Source: Spirosoma rhododendri (GTDB taxonomy: Bacteria; Bacteroidota; Bacteroidia; Cytophagales; Spirosomataceae). Taken from it: DNA of 64,000 nt. The stretch lies in assembly GCF_012849055.1 (NCBI RefSeq), contig NZ_CP051677.1:2556501-2620500 (forward strand). Reading direction: 5' to 3'. Shown piece by piece: positions 8,341 to 17,378 of this stretch (positions within the stretch are counted from its first letter, which is position 1; each line of letters opens with the position of its first letter). The translations under genes were made by a program, and so were the position numbers. The notes beneath the pieces were generated by a model. That model ran no database searches. It saw only the letters and a program-made list of their open reading frames with translations, and had not been told where the DNA came from.

Positions 8341-9249
8341 ATGAACTACGATGTTATTATCATTGGCGGCAGCTATGCCGGGCTGAGTGCCGCGCTGGTG
8401 CTGGGACGGTCGCTGCGCCGGGTATTGGTTATCGACGCGGGGAAGCCCTGCAACCGGCGAACCCCGCATTCGCACGGATTTCTGACCCGCGATGGCGAAA
8501 CGCCCGCCCAACTGGCCGCTATTGCCCGCGAACAGGTGAGCCACTACCCAACAGTAACGTTCAAGGCGGGTACGGCCACGAATGCCAGTCTGGTAGACAG
8601 CGGCTTTCAGGTGCGTACCGACGACGGTGAATCATACAGCGCCCGTAAGCTGATACTGGCAACCGGCCTGCTCGACGTAATGCCCGACATTCCTGGCTTC
8701 TCCGACTGCTGGGGCCGGTCGGTGCTGCATTGCCCATACTGCCACGGGTATGAAGTACACGGTCAACCGCTGGGTGTGCTGGCCAACGGCGAGACGGGAT
8801 ACGACATGGCGACGTTGATTCAACAGTGGAGCCGCCAACTAACGCTGTTCACCAACGGCCCGTCGACGCTGACTGACGAGCAGCAGCAGGTGTTGGCGCG
8901 ACTGGCTATCCCAATTGTTGAAACGCCCCTTGCCGCGATTGAGCATACCGACGGTTTCCTGACGGCGCTGCAACTGGCCGATGGGAGCAGGGTTATGCCC
9001 AAAGCCCTGTTTGCCCGCGTACCGCTGAAACAAACCTCTGACATAGCGGTACAACTGGGCTGCGAGCTGACCGATCAGACTTTCGTGAAGGTGACAGAAA
9101 CCGGCGAAACGACAGTGCCGAACGTGTTTGCCGTGGGTGATGTGACAACGATGATGCGGCAGGTTGCGGTTGCCGTCGCCAGTGGCGTTAAAACGGGGGC
9201 CTGGATCAACAGGGTGCTCATTGCCGATGATCTGAAACTGAGTAAGTAA
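8341..9249 (+). CDS. Thioredoxin-reductase-like FAD/NAD(P) oxidoreductase
   Basis: A 302-residue flavoprotein. The FAD-binding GGSYAGLSAAL is at the N terminus, a redox CPYC (Cys132/Cys135, in HCPYCHGYE) follows, and the second FAD motif VFAVGDVT is near residue 262. Length and motif order match the low-molecular-weight thioredoxin reductase family. However, the second glycine-rich pyridine-nucleotide motif is degenerate (VLANGETGYDMAT in place of GGGxxA), so the electron donor is uncertain. It could serve a ferredoxin-type or specialised disulfide reductase role. No thioredoxin gene is adjacent. It is separated by hairpin elements from both neighbours. Confidence 0.82.
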   Translation: MNYDVIIIGGSYAGLSAALVLGRSLRRVLVIDAGKPCNRRTPHSHGFLTRDGETPAQLAAIAREQVSHYPTVTFKAGTATNASLVDSGFQVRTDDGESYSARKLILATGLLDVMPDIPGFSDCWGRSVLHCPYCHGYEVHGQPLGVLANGETGYDMATLIQQWSRQLTLFTNGPSTLTDEQQQVLARLAIPIVETPLAAIEHTDGFLTALQLADGSRVMPKALFARVPLKQTSDIAVQLGCELTDQTFVKVTETGETTVPNVFAVGDVTTMMRQVAVAVASGVKTGAWINRVLIADDLKLSK

Positions 9250-9250
9250 C

Positions 9251-9303
9251 TGTAGCCTGGACCGGTCCGCCTAGCACCGTGGCGTGGTGCGGTTCAGGCT
9301 ACA
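9251..9303. repeat. Short palindromic element (TGTAGCCTGRACCG)
   Basis: Inverted arms 9251-9264 and 9290-9303 (14 bp, one mismatch) with a nested GCACC/GGTGC hairpin. It lies just after the flavoprotein stop and may terminate transcription. Its length and nested form resemble the other intergenic palindromes in this window. Confidence 0.5.
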
Positions 9304-9338
9304 ATCCAGTACCCACCACTCACCCAACATACAACCTG

Positions 9339-11797
9339 ATGAAACACATCTTTACCTTCCTCTTCTTTCTCTTTACAATCAACCTCCAGGCGCAGACAAT
9401 TTCGGGAACGGTTATCGACGCCGTGACGGGTAGTTCGATACCCGGCGCATCGGTGCAACTGACGGGCGGTCAAACAGGTACGTCGACCGATTCGACGGGG
9501 CGGTTCACATTGCCGGGTAAAGGCACGATCCGGGTATCAGCGGTGGGCTACCGGCCGCTGACGATGACGGGTCGGGCGGTACCGTTCACCATTGAACTGA
9601 TCCCGACGACTAACGAACTACAAACGGTGGAAGTCGTAGGTCGGGCGACGCGCGAATACAACAGTGAATACTCGTTTTCGGCCACTAAAATTGCCGCGCT
9701 CAACAAAGACGTCCCGCAGTCGATTGGTACGGTGACGAAAGAGCTGATGGCCGACCGGCAGGCGTTTCAACTGGCCGATGCGGTGAAGGTTGTCAGCGGA
9801 GTTGTGCCGTCGAGTTTCTACAACCAGTATGCCATTCGGGGTATCAGTCAGAATGAGGAGGGGCAGATTATCAACGGGATGCGGACCCGGCAGTACTATT
9901 TCCTGCAACCGCTGACGACGAATATTGAGCGGGTCGAGGTCATCAAAGGACCCGCTACGGCTGCGTTTTCGTCGGTCGATCCGGGCGGGAGCATAAATCT
10001 GGTTACGAAAAAACCACTGGCGACAACCCGGCGTGAGGTGGGGCTAAGCGTGGGTAGTTTCAGCACCCTGCGCGGCACGATGGACTTCACGGGGCCACTC
10101 AACGCGAGCAAGACGCTGCTGTACCGGGTTAACGGCGCGTACCAGGAAGCCCGCAGCTACCGCGATCTGGTCCGCAACAACCAGCTGCTGTTTTCGCCCT
10201 CGTTCTCCTACATCCCCAGCGACCGTACGGCCATCAACGCCGAACTGATCGTGAGCCGGATGGACGGTAATCTGGATCGGGGGCAACCCATTTTCGGGGC
10301 CGTCGCCGGACAAACGAATCTCAACAGCACGCCTATCAGCCTGAACCTGGGGGCTGCCAGCGATTATTTCCGGTCGAATCAACTCCTGCTGACGGGTACG
10401 CTGGCGCACCGCTTCACCGACCATGTCAGTCTGAACGGGTCATACATGAAACAGACGTGGCAGGAAGACTTGCAGGAACACCGTACTACGGGTGCCTTCG
10501 GCGTTGATGTTGCCGGGCAATCTGTTACGTCGCTGGCGGCCATGCAGTTTGTGCAGCGCCGGCAGTTCTGGAATGTTGACAACGTAACGGCGTACCTGAA
10601 TTTTACCGGACAGACGGGGCCGCTGGGGCATAATCTGGTGGTCGGCTACGACCTGCACCGCTGGCAGAAACTGAAGGGTGGCGGGCAAAACGTAGCTCGT
10701 GGTTACCTGCTCAAAGATGGCTCAGTTTCCAACAGTTATACCTCTGCTAACGCGGCCAATTACCAAACGCAGACAGTAACTGGCCCGTTACCGGGGGCGT
10801 CGTTATCCCCCGCCCCAATGTACCGCACTTCGACCTCAACAACCCGACCTACACCATCCGCAGTGCCGACGATTACGTGACGAATGTCCGTACCGCTCTG
10901 CAACCGGCCCTGACCACGACCAATGCCATTTATGTGCAGGAACAGGTAAAGCTAAACCGGCTTACGCTGTTACTGGGACTGCGCAACGAATGGTTCGAAG
11001 ACATCACCAACTACGATGCGCCCGGTCCGATTACCGTGACGAAAACGGCCTTGCTGCCCCGGCTCGGCCTGACCTATGCCATTAATCCGGCTGTCAACGT
11101 CTACGGAACCTACCTGCGCGGGTATCAGCCCCAGTCGAACACGGTAACGCTGTTGCCGGTAACAGCCCCAGCGGGCAGCACGTTCGACCCATTGGAAAGT
11201 GATCTCAAAGAAGTGGGCGTAAAAGCGGACCTGCTGGGTAACCGCCTGCACCTTACGTCGGCCCTGTACGAGATCAATCAGCGCAACCTGCTGATGAACG
11301 CCAACGACCCAACCAATCCTGACCTGCTCGTAACGCGCGGGGCCGAACGCAGTCGGGGCTTCGAGCTGGACCTGGCGGGCTACCTGCTCCCTAATTGGCA
11401 GATCAACGCATCGTACAGCTACATCGACGCCATCATCGTTAACGACCGTGAAGCCAGCCTGATTGGCGCGCGGAAGCAGAACACCCCCGTCCACAGCAGC
11501 AACCTCTGGACGCGCTACAACTTTGCCCCCAACACTCCGCTGGCCGATCTGGGTATCGGTCTCGGCGCGCAGTACAGCGGCAGCAAGATTCCGTGGTTCA
11601 CGCGGGCGTTCGAGGTGCCGGCTTACACGCTGTTCGATCTGGCCGTGTATTACAACCCCTCGCGCAGCAACGTGCAACTGGCCCTGAACATGAACAACGT
11701 CCTGAACACGACCTACTGGATCGGCGCGCAAAACTACCTGCGGCTGTTCCCCGGCGCTCCACGCAACACCAACCTGACCGTGACGTACCGTTTCTGA
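9339..11797 (+). pseudogene. TonB-dependent siderophore-type receptor, interrupted by a one-base frameshift
   Basis: Two reading frames (9339-10880 and the frame ending at 11797) together encode one outer-membrane receptor of about 819 residues. There is a signal peptide ending NLQAQ, a CarboxypepD-regulatory-like beta-sandwich (about 20-100), and a plug domain with VPQSIGTVT and the IERVEVIKGPATAAF signature. A 22-strand barrel follows, closing in the C-terminal NLTVTYRF. The plug is of the FecA/FhuA siderophore-receptor type. The frames join if one G is added to the GGGGG run at 10793-10797, restoring GPLPGGVVIPRPNV. Both halves are otherwise well conserved and of normal length, so a sequencing error or very recent mutation is likely. 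Its stop overlaps the start of the next ABC permease gene, which predicts translational coupling. Confidence 0.85.
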
Positions 11798-13248
11798 TGA
11801 TGCTTGAACTACCTGAACGAATACTGGCCCGACACGTCCGGCGAACGGCGTTTGCCAGTCGGGTCGTCTGGCTCCCGATGGTGCTTATTGCCGGGTTACT
11901 GGTGTACGCGGCCGTGCTGGGTTGGCTAAGTTTTCGGGAGCAAACCGCCCTGCGCGTCCGCTATCAGCAGGAAGCCCGGCACGACTGGCTCAGCAATCCC
12001 GACAAGCACCCGCACCGGATGGCGCATTTCGGCAACTTCGCCTTTCGGCCAAAACCACCCCTGAGCCTGTTCGAGTTTGGGATGGAAAGCTACCTGGGTA
12101 ACCTGGTTTTTCTGGAAGCGCACAAGCAGAATTCAGTCAACTTCTCGGAAGCGGGCTTTTCGACGGGCCTGCTGCGCTTCGGTGAAATCAGTTTGGCGAT
12201 GGTGCTGCAACTGCTGCTGCCGCTGCTGATTTTCTTTCTGGGGTACGGGGTCGTAGCTGCCGAGCGCGACTCGGGTACGCTGCGGTTGCTGCTCAGTCAG
12301 GGTATCAGTCCACGGCAGCTGCTGGTCGGGAAAATGCGGGGGCTGGTCGGCGTCGTAATGCGGTTGTACGTTCCGGTTGTGCTGCTGACGGTGGTAGGCT
12401 GGCTGGTGCTGCAAAACGGACGGGTCAGTGCCGATGAAACTGCCCGGCTGTTGCTGCTGATGCTGGCTTACGCAGGATACCTGGTCATCTGCTGTGGCGT
12501 AGCCGTGCTGGTCTCGGCGCGGAGCAGTTCAGCCCGGACGGCGCTGGTGACGCTCATGGGTATCTGGCTGATGCTGACGATTGTGCTGCCCCGCGCGGCA
12601 CAGGCGGTGGGCGCATACGTTTACGAAATTCCGTCGAAAGCGCAGTTCTTCGCCCGGATTCAGGACGACGTGCTGAAGGAAGGTGACAGCCACAACCCCG
12701 CCGATCCGCACTACGCCAAACTCAAAGATTCGCTATTAACGGCTTACAACGTCGATTCGGTGCAGCAGCTACCCGTCAACTACAGCGGGGTGGTGATGGC
12801 CGAGGGTGAGAAAATCAGCGCCCATATCTACACAAATCATTTCGATCAGTTGCAGCAGGTGTACGCCCGGCAAAATCGGCTATCGGAACTCGTCGCTTTT
12901 GTTGATCCCTTCCTGGCGATCAGGCAACTATCGATGGCCCTAGCTGGTACCGACTACGCGACCTACGCCGATTTTCAGCAACAGGCCGAGCACTACCGAT
13001 ACGAGATGGCGCAGTATCTCAACGCCTTGCAGATAAAGTACATTCCAAACAAAAAAGCCGGCCCTACCGATAAGCCTCATGCCATCAGCCGCGCCAACTG
13101 GGAAGCCATGCCTGACTTTACGTACCAGCCCGTACCGGTCGGTGTAACACTGACGCAGTCGTGGCGGTCGCTGGTCGCGTTGGTTGTTTGGCTGGTCGGG
13201 TTGGTAGTCGCGTTCCGCTGGGTCGCCAGAACATTCACCGTTGCATAA
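11797..13248 (+). CDS. ABC-2 type permease, DUF3526 family (first of pair)
   Basis: A 483-residue membrane protein. One N-terminal transmembrane segment (about 22-44) is followed by a large extracytoplasmic stretch, then a bundle of helices from about 125 to 290, another long soluble segment, and a final C-terminal helix at about 455-477. This layout is typical of DUF3526 ABC permeases, whose periplasmic region lies between the first helix and the bundle. The start ATG overlaps the TGA of the TonB receptor (ATGA), so the receptor and transporter are one operon. It likely moves a substrate linked to receptor uptake, or releases one, with its partner permease and ATPase downstream. The substrate is unknown. 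Confidence 0.82.
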   Translation: MMLELPERILARHVRRTAFASRVVWLPMVLIAGLLVYAAVLGWLSFREQTALRVRYQQEARHDWLSNPDKHPHRMAHFGNFAFRPKPPLSLFEFGMESYLGNLVFLEAHKQNSVNFSEAGFSTGLLRFGEISLAMVLQLLLPLLIFFLGYGVVAAERDSGTLRLLLSQGISPRQLLVGKMRGLVGVVMRLYVPVVLLTVVGWLVLQNGRVSADETARLLLLMLAYAGYLVICCGVAVLVSARSSSARTALVTLMGIWLMLTIVLPRAAQAVGAYVYEIPSKAQFFARIQDDVLKEGDSHNPADPHYAKLKDSLLTAYNVDSVQQLPVNYSGVVMAEGEKISAHIYTNHFDQLQQVYARQNRLSELVAFVDPFLAIRQLSMALAGTDYATYADFQQQAEHYRYEMAQYLNALQIKYIPNKKAGPTDKPHAISRANWEAMPDFTYQPVPVGVTLTQSWRSLVALVVWLVGLVVAFRWVARTFTVA

Positions 13249-13249
13249 A

Positions 13250-14602
13250 ATGATTCGATTAGCGTTTAAAAATTTCATTCGGTCGGGGGGCGTGCGCGTC
13301 GGGTTGGCGTTGCTGCTGGTGGCGGGCGTGGTCAGCCTGTTTATTGGGCGGCAGTTTCTCGATCGGCAGGCGCAGGCGATCGCCGACGTACGGGCGTATC
13401 AGCAAACGGATTTTGCCCGGAACATCGCCATTCACAAAGACGAGTTAGGATTGCTACTGTACTACCTGAAATTCTCGCTCGTCAATCCTTCGCTGCCGCT
13501 GAGCGGGCTGTCGCTGGGGCAGCGCGATGTTAACCCGTCGATTCAGAGCGTCACGATTCGGGCGCTGGAGAGTCAGCGGTACGACGCCGATCTGACCAAC
13601 CCTGCCAACCTGCTGCTGGGTAATCTGGACTTTAGCTTCGTGCTGATTTACCTGTTTCCGCTGCTGGTCATCGCATGCTGCTACAACCTGGTTTCCGACG
13701 AGCGGGAGAACGGCACCTGGAAGCTGATCGTGGTGCAACAGCCTGACGTGATGTCCGTCATCTACCGCCTTTACGCCATCCGCGTCGGGGTGATCCTGGG
13801 GGTACTGGCCGTGCTACTGGTACTGGCTGTATTGGTGCTGAACCTACCGGTCGATGGTGCCCTGGCGGGGTTCGCAGGTATGTCGGTGCTGTATGTGCTG
13901 TTCTGGGCGGCCGTCTGTTTCTGGGTGACCTCGCTGCGGAAACAATCGAGTGTCAATGCCCTGCTGCTGGTGACGGGCTGGCTGGGCCTGATCGTCCTGC
14001 TGCCGACCCTGCTGAACACGTACATCGTTGCACGCTACCCAACGCCGGAAGCCCTCGAAACAACGCTGACCGCCCGCAAAGGCTACCACGAAAAGTGGGA
14101 CACCGACAAGCAGCAGACAATGCAGGCGTTTTTTGCGCACTATCCGCAGTTCCGATCGATACCTCCGCCAAAGCTGGCCTTCAACTGGCCGTGGTATTAC
14201 GCCATGCAGCAACTCGGCGACGACGACGCGGCTAAATCGGCTAACGCGCTGCGGCAGAAAGTAGCACAGCGCGAAATGGTCAGTCGGCAACTGGCGCGGT
14301 TTATTCCCCCATTGCACACGCAGTTACAGCTGAACGAACTGGCCGGGTCGGGGCTGAGCAATCAGTTGCGGTTTCAGACGGCGACGGGCCGGTTTCACGA
14401 AGAATTACGGCTGCATTTCTACCAGACGATGTTCACCGATACGCCCGTCAGTGCCGAAAACTGGAACCGCTTCGACGTTAAAACTTTCCGCGACAACGCT
14501 CCCTCCGACACACTTGTGGGCTTGCTGCCCCTGCTGGCGTTCATCCTGCTGTTTGTCGGTGTGGGCTGGCTTACTTTCAGAAAAACGGCCGCAATGGCGT
14601 AA
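13250..14602 (+). CDS. ABC-2 type permease, DUF3526 family (second of pair)
   Basis: A 450-residue paralogue of the preceding gene with the same topology: one N-terminal helix, an extracytoplasmic segment with several Gln/Arg-rich helices, a central helix bundle (about 135-275), a soluble domain, and a C-terminal helix ending in FRKTAAMA. The ATG at 13250 is 1 nt past the upstream stop, and an in-frame TTG at 13241 is the alternative start. The two permeases presumably form a heterodimer driven by the ATPase at 14724. A 95-bp perfect hairpin element separates this gene from the ATPase gene. Confidence 0.82.
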   Translation: MIRLAFKNFIRSGGVRVGLALLLVAGVVSLFIGRQFLDRQAQAIADVRAYQQTDFARNIAIHKDELGLLLYYLKFSLVNPSLPLSGLSLGQRDVNPSIQSVTIRALESQRYDADLTNPANLLLGNLDFSFVLIYLFPLLVIACCYNLVSDERENGTWKLIVVQQPDVMSVIYRLYAIRVGVILGVLAVLLVLAVLVLNLPVDGALAGFAGMSVLYVLFWAAVCFWVTSLRKQSSVNALLLVTGWLGLIVLLPTLLNTYIVARYPTPEALETTLTARKGYHEKWDTDKQQTMQAFFAHYPQFRSIPPPKLAFNWPWYYAMQQLGDDDAAKSANALRQKVAQREMVSRQLARFIPPLHTQLQLNELAGSGLSNQLRFQTATGRFHEELRLHFYQTMFTDTPVSAENWNRFDVKTFRDNAPSDTLVGLLPLLAFILLFVGVGWLTFRKTAAMA

Positions 14603-14611
14603 GAACATAAT

Positions 14612-14706
14612 GTCTGAGACAGCTTCCAGCTGTCGAGCCGCGATAGCGGCTAATATCATCTGCACCAATTAGCCTAACGGCTCGACAGCTGGAAGCTGTC
14701 TCAGAC
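14612..14706. repeat. Hairpin element A, 29-bp perfect arms with conserved core
   Basis: The arms at 14612-14640 and 14678-14706 are perfect inverted repeats. The loop side reads GAGCC-G-CGATAGCGGCTAA, 16 variable bases, then TAGCCTAACGGCTC. The same core, with different outer arms, occurs at 47.9-48.0 kb. It is inserted between the second permease and the ATPase of the ABC operon, where it could reduce read-through. Confidence 0.85.
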
Positions 14707-14723
14707 TATAAACAACGATATCT

Positions 14724-15425
14724 ATGCTACAAGCCATAAACCTGACCAAACAATACGCGCCCGACGCGCCACCCGCCCTTGATTCACTGAACCTGACCGT
14801 TGCGCCCGGCGAAATTTTTTGCTTGCTGGGGCAGAACGGCGCGGGCAAAACCACGACCATCAACCTGTTTCTGGGCTTCCTGCAACCTACGTCGGGGCAG
14901 GCACTTATCAATGGGCTGACCGTGGCTGAACACCCGCAGGAAACCAAGAAATTTCTGGCGTACCTGCCCGAAACGGTGTTGCTGTACCCCAACCTGAGCG
15001 GGCTGGAAAATCTGGACTTCTTTGCGTCGCTGGCTGGCTTCACTTTGTCGACCGACGAGTTGCGTAGTTTGCTGGTGAGAGCCGGTTTGCAGGCCGAAGC
15101 ACACAAGCGTCCGCTGGGTGGGTACTCGAAAGGAATGCGTCAGAAAGTGGGTATTGCTATCGCGCTTACCAAACAGGCAAAGGTGCTCCTGCTCGACGAA
15201 CCCACCAGTGGACTGGACCCTAAAGCCAGTAACGAATTTTCGGAACTCCTGACCCAGCTCAGCGCCGACGGTACGGCGATCCTGATGGCGACGCACGATA
15301 TTTTCCGGTCGAAGGAAGTTGGCACGCACATCGGCATCATGCGGGCGGGGCACCTGGTCGAAACACTACCTGCCGCCGACCTGACCGCCAACGAACTCGA
15401 AGCGATCTACCTGCAAACCGTCTGA
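14724..15425 (+). CDS. ABC transporter ATP-binding protein
   Basis: A 233-residue nucleotide-binding subunit. Walker A GQNGAGKTTT is near residue 37, the Q-loop region LPETVLLYPNLSG follows, the signature YSKGMRQKVGIA is near residue 134, Walker B LLLDEPTSGLDP near 155, and the switch His in ATHDIF. It is the ATPase for the two DUF3526 permeases upstream and belongs to the ABC-2 exporter class, together with which it forms a TonB receptor-permease-permease-ATPase unit. Confidence 0.9.
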   Translation: MLQAINLTKQYAPDAPPALDSLNLTVAPGEIFCLLGQNGAGKTTTINLFLGFLQPTSGQALINGLTVAEHPQETKKFLAYLPETVLLYPNLSGLENLDFFASLAGFTLSTDELRSLLVRAGLQAEAHKRPLGGYSKGMRQKVGIAIALTKQAKVLLLDEPTSGLDPKASNEFSELLTQLSADGTAILMATHDIFRSKEVGTHIGIMRAGHLVETLPAADLTANELEAIYLQTV

Positions 15426-15453
15426 TGTGCCTTTGTCGCGACGGCCTTGGCTA

Positions 15454-16854
15454 CTACTTCGGTTCTACCCAGACGGCTTTCGGCCTGGGTGCTCTATCTG
15501 CAACGAATAAAAAAGGAGACTCAGTTTTTTCCCTCAGATACCGCTCGTATTCCTTGTGGGTCATCAAATCAAACTGGTAGAGATACCCTTGCAGCTGCCG
15601 GGCGTTCTTGTGTACATAACTACCCCAGAAGGAAGCAATATCACTGGGTTTGTACTTATTGAGATCGCTGTTTTTGATGTGTTTGTTATCTAGCCAGATA
15701 CCAAACCGCTTTGGGTTTTTCCAGTCCTCGAATTGTTCGTCTGTCGGCGTCTTGGCGGCCTGAGGTGGAATGAAAACTACCTTTTTCTTTTCCGCTTCCG
15801 ACAGATCAGAAAACCGCTTCATAACCCGTCTCTTTAGGTTATTTTTATTGTTCGCAAGCCAGGTTATAACCAGTTTGTCGCTGTAGCGCTGTTCCAGCGT
15901 CATCGAATCGGACGGCGCCTTTGCCTTCGTGACTGTACTGGTTGATTTATTGGAAGCAGACTTCGTTACCTGAGCAATCGATCGTAAACCAGCGGCCAGC
16001 GTGAGTAGCATAAACAGGATTGCGGCCGTACCGACGGTAAAACCCGCCCGCAGGGGAGATGTGCATTTGGTCATCATAATCAAGCGTTGTTTAGCGGTTT
16101 GAAATGTGAAAGCACTGGTTAGAAAGACAGTCTTCGTAGGCGTTAGCTTGCTCAGCAGCAACTGCTGGTAACGGATAATATTCTGATGCCGGGTGTTAAC
16201 CGATTGATCGGCCAGAAACTCGTGGTTGAGCCGAATCGCCCGACGAACGAAGAATAGGGCTGGGTTGAACCAATAGAAGCAGCTAATCAGCTCAGCGAAT
16301 AGGATGTCGACCGAATGCTGTTGCCGGATATGGGTTAGTTCATGCGTAAACAGTTCGGGTTCAACCGCCTGCTTTTCGTAGTCGGCCTGACCGACGAACA
16401 GGTAATGCAGAAAGGTGTGTGGACGCGTGGCAACCGGTAGTAAAATGACCGTGGCTTCGGCATGACGAACGGCCGGATGCTGACGGATTCGGCAAGCGAT
16501 GCTAACCAGATTTCGAACGAGTCGAACAAGCAACACGGCCGTGACTGCGCCGTATACCAGCAACCATAGGTCGGGCGAATGGTCGGTTGGGGGAGATGGT
16601 GCCGTGTCGGCTGGCAACGTAATGCGAGTGGGCTCGATTCGGGCTACAACCGATGCCGGTAACGGTGTCGGCGGGATGAAATCGGATTGAACGGTAACTG
16701 GAAACGACAACAGCGGCCCAACCACCGCGAGCAGTACACTCGCCAGCAGATACACCCGTTTAAACCGATGCATGGTTTCGGTTTCCAGCAGCAGCTTATA
16801 CGCGATGGCCAGCACCGACAAAATAAGGATGGACTTCAGACCGTAGAGGATCAT
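15454..16854 (-). CDS. BlaR1-like M56 family membrane metallopeptidase
   Basis: A 466-residue integral membrane zinc peptidase. N-terminal helices (about 3-22, 34-52, 95-115) precede the zinc-binding HELTH (His171-Glu172-Leu-Thr-His175). A downstream LNHEFLADQS supplies the third ligand region, and a fourth helix lies at about 275-295. The C-terminal 170 residues are soluble and do not resemble the penicillin-binding sensor domain of staphylococcal BlaR1, so the signal is probably not a beta-lactam or is sensed differently. In this family the peptidase is activated by the sensor and inactivates the cognate BlaI repressor. Its start overlaps the stop of the BlaI gene (ATGA), giving a two-gene operon. 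Confidence 0.88.
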   Translation of the reverse strand: MILYGLKSILILSVLAIAYKLLLETETMHRFKRVYLLASVLLAVVGPLLSFPVTVQSDFIPPTPLPASVVARIEPTRITLPADTAPSPPTDHSPDLWLLVYGAVTAVLLVRLVRNLVSIACRIRQHPAVRHAEATVILLPVATRPHTFLHYLFVGQADYEKQAVEPELFTHELTHIRQQHSVDILFAELISCFYWFNPALFFVRRAIRLNHEFLADQSVNTRHQNIIRYQQLLLSKLTPTKTVFLTSAFTFQTAKQRLIMMTKCTSPLRAGFTVGTAAILFMLLTLAAGLRSIAQVTKSASNKSTSTVTKAKAPSDSMTLEQRYSDKLVITWLANNKNNLKRRVMKRFSDLSEAEKKKVVFIPPQAAKTPTDEQFEDWKNPKRFGIWLDNKHIKNSDLNKYKPSDIASFWGSYVHKNARQLQGYLYQFDLMTHKEYERYLREKTESPFLFVADRAPRPKAVWVEPK

Positions 16855-17222
16855 GCTTTTCGCTTTTGAATTTCCTGTTCGACAATCTTCCTAAGCGTTT
16901 CCAGTTCATCGGCTGACAAGTCCGTTTCGGTCGCGAAAAAGGAGGCAAACTGCGCCGATGAGTTGTTGAAGAAATTCCGAATCAGTCCGCTAACCTGATT
17001 TCGGGAATACGCGTCACGGGCAACCAGCGGGTAGTATTCCCGGGAGTTTCCGTACTCTCTGTAGCTGATAGCTCCTTTGTCGATTAGCCGCTTCAGCAGT
17101 GTCGCCACCGTAGTTGTCGCGGGTTTGGGATCGTCATAGGCGTCGAGTATGTCCTTCATAAAGGCTTTTTCTGACTCCCATAGGTGGTGCATCAATATTT
17201 CTTCAGCCGCCGTCAGTTTCAT
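16851..17222 (-). CDS. BlaI/MecI/CopY family transcriptional repressor
   Basis: A 123-residue winged-helix repressor. Family marks are the opening 'LTAAEEILMHHLWE', the recognition region 'TTTVATLLKRLIDKGAISY' (about 36-54), and the 'YYPLVARDAYSR' wing. A C-terminal dimerisation helix follows. It should bind the palindromes at 17224-17259, which cover its own promoter, so it is autoregulated, and be relieved by the M56 peptidase encoded directly downstream. Confidence 0.92.
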   Translation of the reverse strand: MKLTAAEEILMHHLWESEKAFMKDILDAYDDPKPATTTVATLLKRLIDKGAISYREYGNSREYYPLVARDAYSRNQVSGLIRNFFNNSSAQFASFFATETDLSADELETLRKIVEQEIQKRKA

Positions 17223-17223
17223 T

Positions 17224-17259
17224 TTCTACATTTATAGAGCTTGTTCTACAAATGTAGAA
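17224..17259 (-). promoter_or_regulatory. Tandem BlaI-type operators
   Basis: TTCTACA-AA-TGTAGAA (17244-17259) is a perfect palindrome with the TACA/TGTA core of known BlaI/MecI operators. A second, imperfect copy (17224-17239, two mismatches in the right arm) is centred 20 bp away, two helical turns, abutting the blaI start codon. Confidence 0.8.
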
Positions 17260-17278
17260 TTAAAAATTAACGAGTCAA
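17249..17278 (-). promoter_or_regulatory. Promoter of the BlaI-BlaR1 operon
   Basis: Read on the minus strand: TTG (17276-17278), 19-nt spacer, TACATTTG (17249-17256). This is an exact phylum consensus, and the -7 box lies inside the perfect operator palindrome, so repressor binding and polymerase binding exclude each other. Confidence 0.75.
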
Positions 17279-17327
17279 GTTTTTCTTGATTTTTACAGAA
17301 ACACGGACAAGACCGTTGTAAAACAGC

Positions 17328-17360
17328 AAAGCCGCATCGCCCAAGGAGCAATGCGGCTTT
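17328..17360 (-). terminator. Hairpin terminator after the His-rich lipoprotein gene
   Basis: A 10-bp stem (AAAGCCGCAT, 17328-17337, with 17351-17360) and a 13-nt loop, 19 bp past the stop of the lipoprotein gene. It separates that gene from the BlaI operon promoter. Confidence 0.7.
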
Positions 17361-17378
17361 ACTGACGCGTTGTGATTA

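Noticed and set aside
10970..11731. 253-codon antisense frame in the TonB receptor
   Set aside because: Arg/Val-rich low-complexity translation, fully inside a conserved barrel-coding region.
15454..17222. BlaR1/BlaI pair as a beta-lactam resistance locus
   Set aside because: The sensor lacks a penicillin-binding domain and the nearest lactamase-fold domain belongs to a GH3 fusion likely acting on cell wall.
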